NCBI GenBank assembly: GCA_018873245.2 | Contig: JAEMBT020000006.1 | Coordinates: 4,311,855-4,375,854, forward strand | Length of the DNA: 64,000 nucleotides | Source: Archegozetes longisetosus | Lineage: Eukaryota > Arthropoda > Arachnida > Sarcoptiformes > Trhypochthoniidae | Reading direction: 5' to 3' | Shown here: piece after piece, positions 60,544-64,000 of the stretch | Layout of the letters: each line of letters opens with the position of its first letter | Numbering within the stretch: position 1 is the stretch's first letter | The notes under the pieces: model-generated | Seen by the model: only the letters and a program-made list of their open reading frames with translations | Told to the model about the DNA's origin: nothing | Database searches by the model: none | Translations under genes and position numbers: made by a program

Positions 60544-61628
60544 CTGATAATCCGCCAGAATTAGAGCTTCTTTATAGCTATATTGTTCTCCTCTGATTGA
60601 TTTGCACATAAGCATCACTTTATCGAATACGAAAATATATCTATTCTTTAGTCTGTTTTCGTCATGCGATCTAATTCTGAGTTCTCCGTCTTTCAGTAAT
60701 CTTCCATAATCTTTGAGTTCAGTATTTTCAGGCATATCTAGTTGTGTGATCGATTGCTGAATATCTCTTATGATTTCTATTGTTTCGGTATCTCTTTTGA
60801 CTTCATTAATATATTGTCCCAAATCAACCGTTGCGTTATAGGCTTTTTGAAGACCGATATAGTCTTCATGACTATCACTCGTACTCTTAATCAGTTCTGA
60901 TAGAAGTAAATGATATTTGAGTATTCGCTGCATTGGAAGTGATAATAGATCTCTTAGTTTAAACTTTCCATCATTTGCTTTGAGCTGACATTTGGTAACG
61001 GATTGATTGATGATTGGGTCGCGGTTACAGATATCATCAATTAGTTCTTGAGCTTTGGGTAAGTTAGCGCAATATTCACCATATACGACAAACTTATCCT
61101 TAGATGTTAGGAAACAAGTCGAAATTTTATAACTACTATTATTAGTATTAGCATTACTAACAGTATTAGGTAACGAACAGGCTTTACATAAGTCATGATA
61201 AAAACGCGAATGAATTTCTGACAAGTACTTTATGTGCATGAATATGGTTTTCCGATCTTCAGTTCTCAACAATTTACTCAATGGTTGCATGAAATGAGTT
61301 ATAATCATAAGTAAAGCGTCGCAATAGTTCTTTTCAGTTTCGACCAATTCTTTTATACAATAATCACGTTTTTCTATCGGTTCTAAATTGATAGTCTTTT
61401 CTCTTTCTCGACCTAGTCTTAAAGTAACATAACACAAATCTTCGTAAATGTCTTCCTCGTGAGTCCTTCGAGATGATGATGAATGTGATGACGAATGGAT
61501 TATCGGGAAGTCGAAAGCAACCATCGCATCTTCATGTTGACCATTCAAAGCTATGTCCTCCAAATTTCTATAGACATCGTCGTTATAATATTCAGCTACT
61601 CGAGAAAGGTCAAGACCGGCCGGAAATC
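60544..61628 (-). CDS. Vav: Vav, exon with acidic motif, DH and start of PH
   Basis: Acceptor AATCGACAG|GATTTCC and donor CAG|GTAATA delimit a 1085-nt exon (phase 1 in, phase 0 out). It begins with FPAGLDLSRVAEYY and has two tyrosine motifs, DDVYRNLEDIAL and EEDIYEDLCYVTL. These correspond to the acidic-region tyrosines of Vav whose phosphorylation relieves autoinhibition. The DH domain follows (KELVETEKNYCDALLMI as conserved region 1; KFKLRDLLSLPMQRILKYHL as region 3), giving nucleotide-exchange activity on Rho-family GTPases. Then comes the PH start (LLKDGELRIRS … RYIFVFDKVMLMCK). An Asn/Ser-rich insert (NTVSNANTNNSSY) sits in the DH domain. The N-terminal CH domain must be on upstream exons; none is seen to the right edge. 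Confidence 0.96.
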
Positions 61629-63464
61629 CTGTCGATTAATTTAAAAATGGCAATTAAATAATTGTATATCTTGAAATTTTGTTTTTCAGAACTTATTTTC
61701 TTGGAAGATTTATTTAGATTTATAATTTTTGCAGCTAATGTATTTCTTTAATTTGTAAACAAGTAGTACAAATAAACTAAAACTTTCAATCTAAATAATT
61801 TTGGAATCTTTATTGAAATTTGTAAACATTTATGAATATTTCGAAAAGAGGAATTTGAAAAATCTTAGTTTATTATAATTATTTTTTGTTATTTAAAAAT
61901 CGTGACAATATTTCTCTATATTATATCAAAATATGTAGAAATTGAGTTTAAAAATGAACTTCTACCGGCTCAACAATAATTGATAAATGATTTTATTTTT
62001 GTGACACACCTGAAATTATTTCCGCCGGAAAAGACCTCGTGACAGGTCAGGGGTCAATCCGGTGCATGAATCTTATCTACTACTAATATAATGCAACATC
62101 AAATAAACAAAAGATATATCAGAATCATTTATTAAACGAAACACACTTTCCTTTCATTATTCTATTTTTAAACAATAATCAATTCATTTCTTTAATTAGT
62201 TCTTTAGTGGGAAGCGATGCGACAATAAACGAAATATGATCTTTATTCACATTATATTTTGATACTACAACTAATCCAATGCTATAAAGAGCATTAGAGA
62301 TAGAAGAATATTTGCTTTAACATTAGGGAAATATTACATAAGCTTTTTTGTAACTATTACATTGCTATCGAATTTCTCACGTTTTTATGTTGATCCGCAA
62401 ATTTATAGAATAAATTGTTTGAACCATTTTCCTGTGCAAAATACTTACATCAGCATGAAAGCAGAAAATAATTCGATTCAGTGATCGGTAAGTTATTGAT
62501 TGCTATCTTGTCTCTTCATGTCAAATGTGAAAAGATATAAACTTTTGTTGAATACATCTGCTAGTGTCACTCTCATTGTAGAATTATATCTTTCGAAATA
62601 TTCTGTTAGTTTTTATTCCAATCGATAATGAGAAATTTCAACAAACTAAGTTTCAACAGTACATTGAGGTTCATAATCAAATTTGATTTTTCAAAAGATA
62701 CTAAAAATTTACGAACAAATTTAGTGTAAAGCAAGATAACCACTACTTTTACTAAGAATTGATTTTCTATTACGTGAATCGCATGCGACTTGAAGCTAGG
62801 CCTATATTCTCGAAAGGATCAACACTTCAAATTTTTATCATATGATATAGAGATGACAAAGAGTAACTTTTAATTGAAATAAAAGTATCCAAAAATTCTC
62901 ATGAAATGGCTTTAAAAGTTTTTTATGAGTACTACATATAGAAAAATATTGTTTTAACATTGAAATCTCGTTGCATATATTGCTCTAGACTTATTTTCTG
63001 CTTTTAAATATTTGACTTTTACATATCGATTCACATGATGTGTCGTTTTGAGCATTTTCTGCTAAAACATTTTAGCATAAGAGTTGATGGAATGAAAACA
63101 GACAATAATTGGGTTGAGTAATGAGTGTTTCTCTTAGACTATGTACGAAATGTCAACACATATAATGTTGCCTTCGGATATGACCATTAGTGTTATTCTT
63201 AATCTCTCATGACACCAAATTCGTATCGAAGCCGGATTTTCGAAGCTTTAACTGGAAAGCTCAGAATTAAATTTGCAATTAATTGGTGAATTGAAGTAAT
63301 GAAGCGCAATATTTTGAAGATATTTCAAATTTGTATATTAGATGATTTATTTTGATGGGAAAACACTCACAAGTAAATTCAACTTCAAACCAAGACAACC
63401 ATATTTCTGAAAAACAAACATCACACAAATTGCATACGAATTGAGTCAAAGCTCATACATTCGA
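61629..63464. other. Vav: Vav upstream intron, partial
   Basis: Presumed intron sequence on the minus strand. A short GC-rich patch at about 62020-62075 (TCCGCCGGAAAAGACCTCGT) has stops in all long frames. The right half belongs to the dispersed repeat family. Confidence 0.55.
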
Positions 63465-63710
63465 CAGAATAAAATTTCTGAAATCTCTTTCAATATGACA
63501 TAAAATGGTAGAAAAAAGAATTGCAGCACCAATATTAAGGATTATATGGAAAGATCTCTTAAGATATTACTTTATAGGAGAGCTAAAACTAGAGCAAATC
63601 GAAGAAACAGGAATAAGGCGAAAGTGTTGTGTTGTATTTGATTGACTCATATTTTCTTTCTTTAATGATCGCATACATTGAATTGAAGCAAGTGTTAGTC
63701 CTAAGAGAGA
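63465..63710 (+). repeat. old dispersed repeat family, copy 3
   Basis: Third recognisable copy of the 50.9/52.5-kb repeat, here inside the presumed Vav intron; related sequence probably extends left to about 62500. A 67-codon open frame across its right part is incidental. The remaining bases to 64000 show nothing. Confidence 0.6.
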
Positions 63711-64000
63711 ACAATCACATCCTCTTTATATATGAGGCCTTCAGAGTGAACACGAGTTCTTTTATATCTAAGAGCAATTCAAACAAAAATGCATTAAACA
63801 CTTTGAGGTTTTTGTTGTTCGTATCGAAATAGTATAGAAATGTTAACAGTAATTTTTTAGCGTGATCATTCTGCAATTGTATTACTTGACAATTGTCAAT
63901 CGAATTATTAACAAATTAATATTTAACTTCATACCTGTTTACTTATGAAAGTTTTTCTCTTAGTTCTAATTAGAAAATGCTTACAACTTTAAAATCATAT

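Noticed and set aside
62015-62080. GC-rich patch upstream of the Vav DH exon as a missing Vav exon
   Set aside because: The patch ends in a donor-like CAG|GTGTGT, and one frame would read into the next exon, but a TGA lies just upstream and only a micro-exon of about 26 nt would remain. No CH-domain signature is present.
1-64000. CRISPR array, bacterial operons or bacterial contamination
   Set aside because: No regular spacer-repeat array or operon structure. The one bacterial/fungal-looking gene sits among animal-type transposons and has eukaryotic signals.

Overview
The window is nuclear DNA of a small-genome invertebrate, most likely an arthropod and probably an arachnid/acariform mite. 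The evidence is very AT-rich spacer DNA, GT-AG introns, AATAAA poly(A) signals, an animal Vav gene, a small family of DEG/ENaC channels, a 7TM chemoreceptor-like relic and cysteine-rich secreted/GPI-type proteins. The species is inferred, not shown. There is nothing prokaryotic in the layout (no operons, no CRISPR).

Layout. 0-6 kb holds a head-to-tail pair of DEG/ENaC-like channel genes on the minus strand (one intact, one frame-broken), a deleted mariner element and a zinc-finger transposase scrap. 12.2-14.6 kb holds the standout gene: an intronless 772-residue secreted protein with near-balanced base composition inside very AT-rich DNA, flanked by a eukaryotic TATA box and poly(A) signal. 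It reads as a horizontally acquired carbohydrate-active-type protein. 15-17.6 kb is a cluster of DNA transposons (hAT, Tc1-like, pogo). 19.2-22.1 kb holds two convergent genes for small cysteine-rich surface proteins. 23-32.6 kb is repeat-dominated (hAT remnants, a large foldback, a second partial DEG/ENaC copy from a segmental duplication, a Mutator-like foldback, and a hAT with a nested Tc1-type foldback). 33.1-34.3 kb is a third DEG/ENaC gene with one clean intron. 34.9-36.2 kb is a decayed CACTA/TNP2-like transposase. 36-56 kb is mostly gene-poor AT-rich DNA with MITEs, dispersed old repeats, a hAT element, a tRNA-like/SINE-like block and a chemoreceptor-like pseudogene. 56.7-61.6 kb contains the 3' two coding exons found of a Vav guanine-nucleotide exchange factor (acidic motif, DH, PH, C1, SH3, SH2, SH3). 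Its 5' part with the CH domain is not visible and should lie beyond the right edge.

How the genes relate. There is no functional cluster. The DEG/ENaC genes are a local family (sodium-channel superfamily, possibly chemosensory) with births and deaths visible. Vav is a conserved signalling gene linking tyrosine kinases to Rho/Rac. The two small surface proteins are lineage-type orphans. Several conserved genes (Vav, DEG/ENaC copy 2, chemoreceptor-like gene) carry frame changes without introns; some may be assembly indels rather than true decay.
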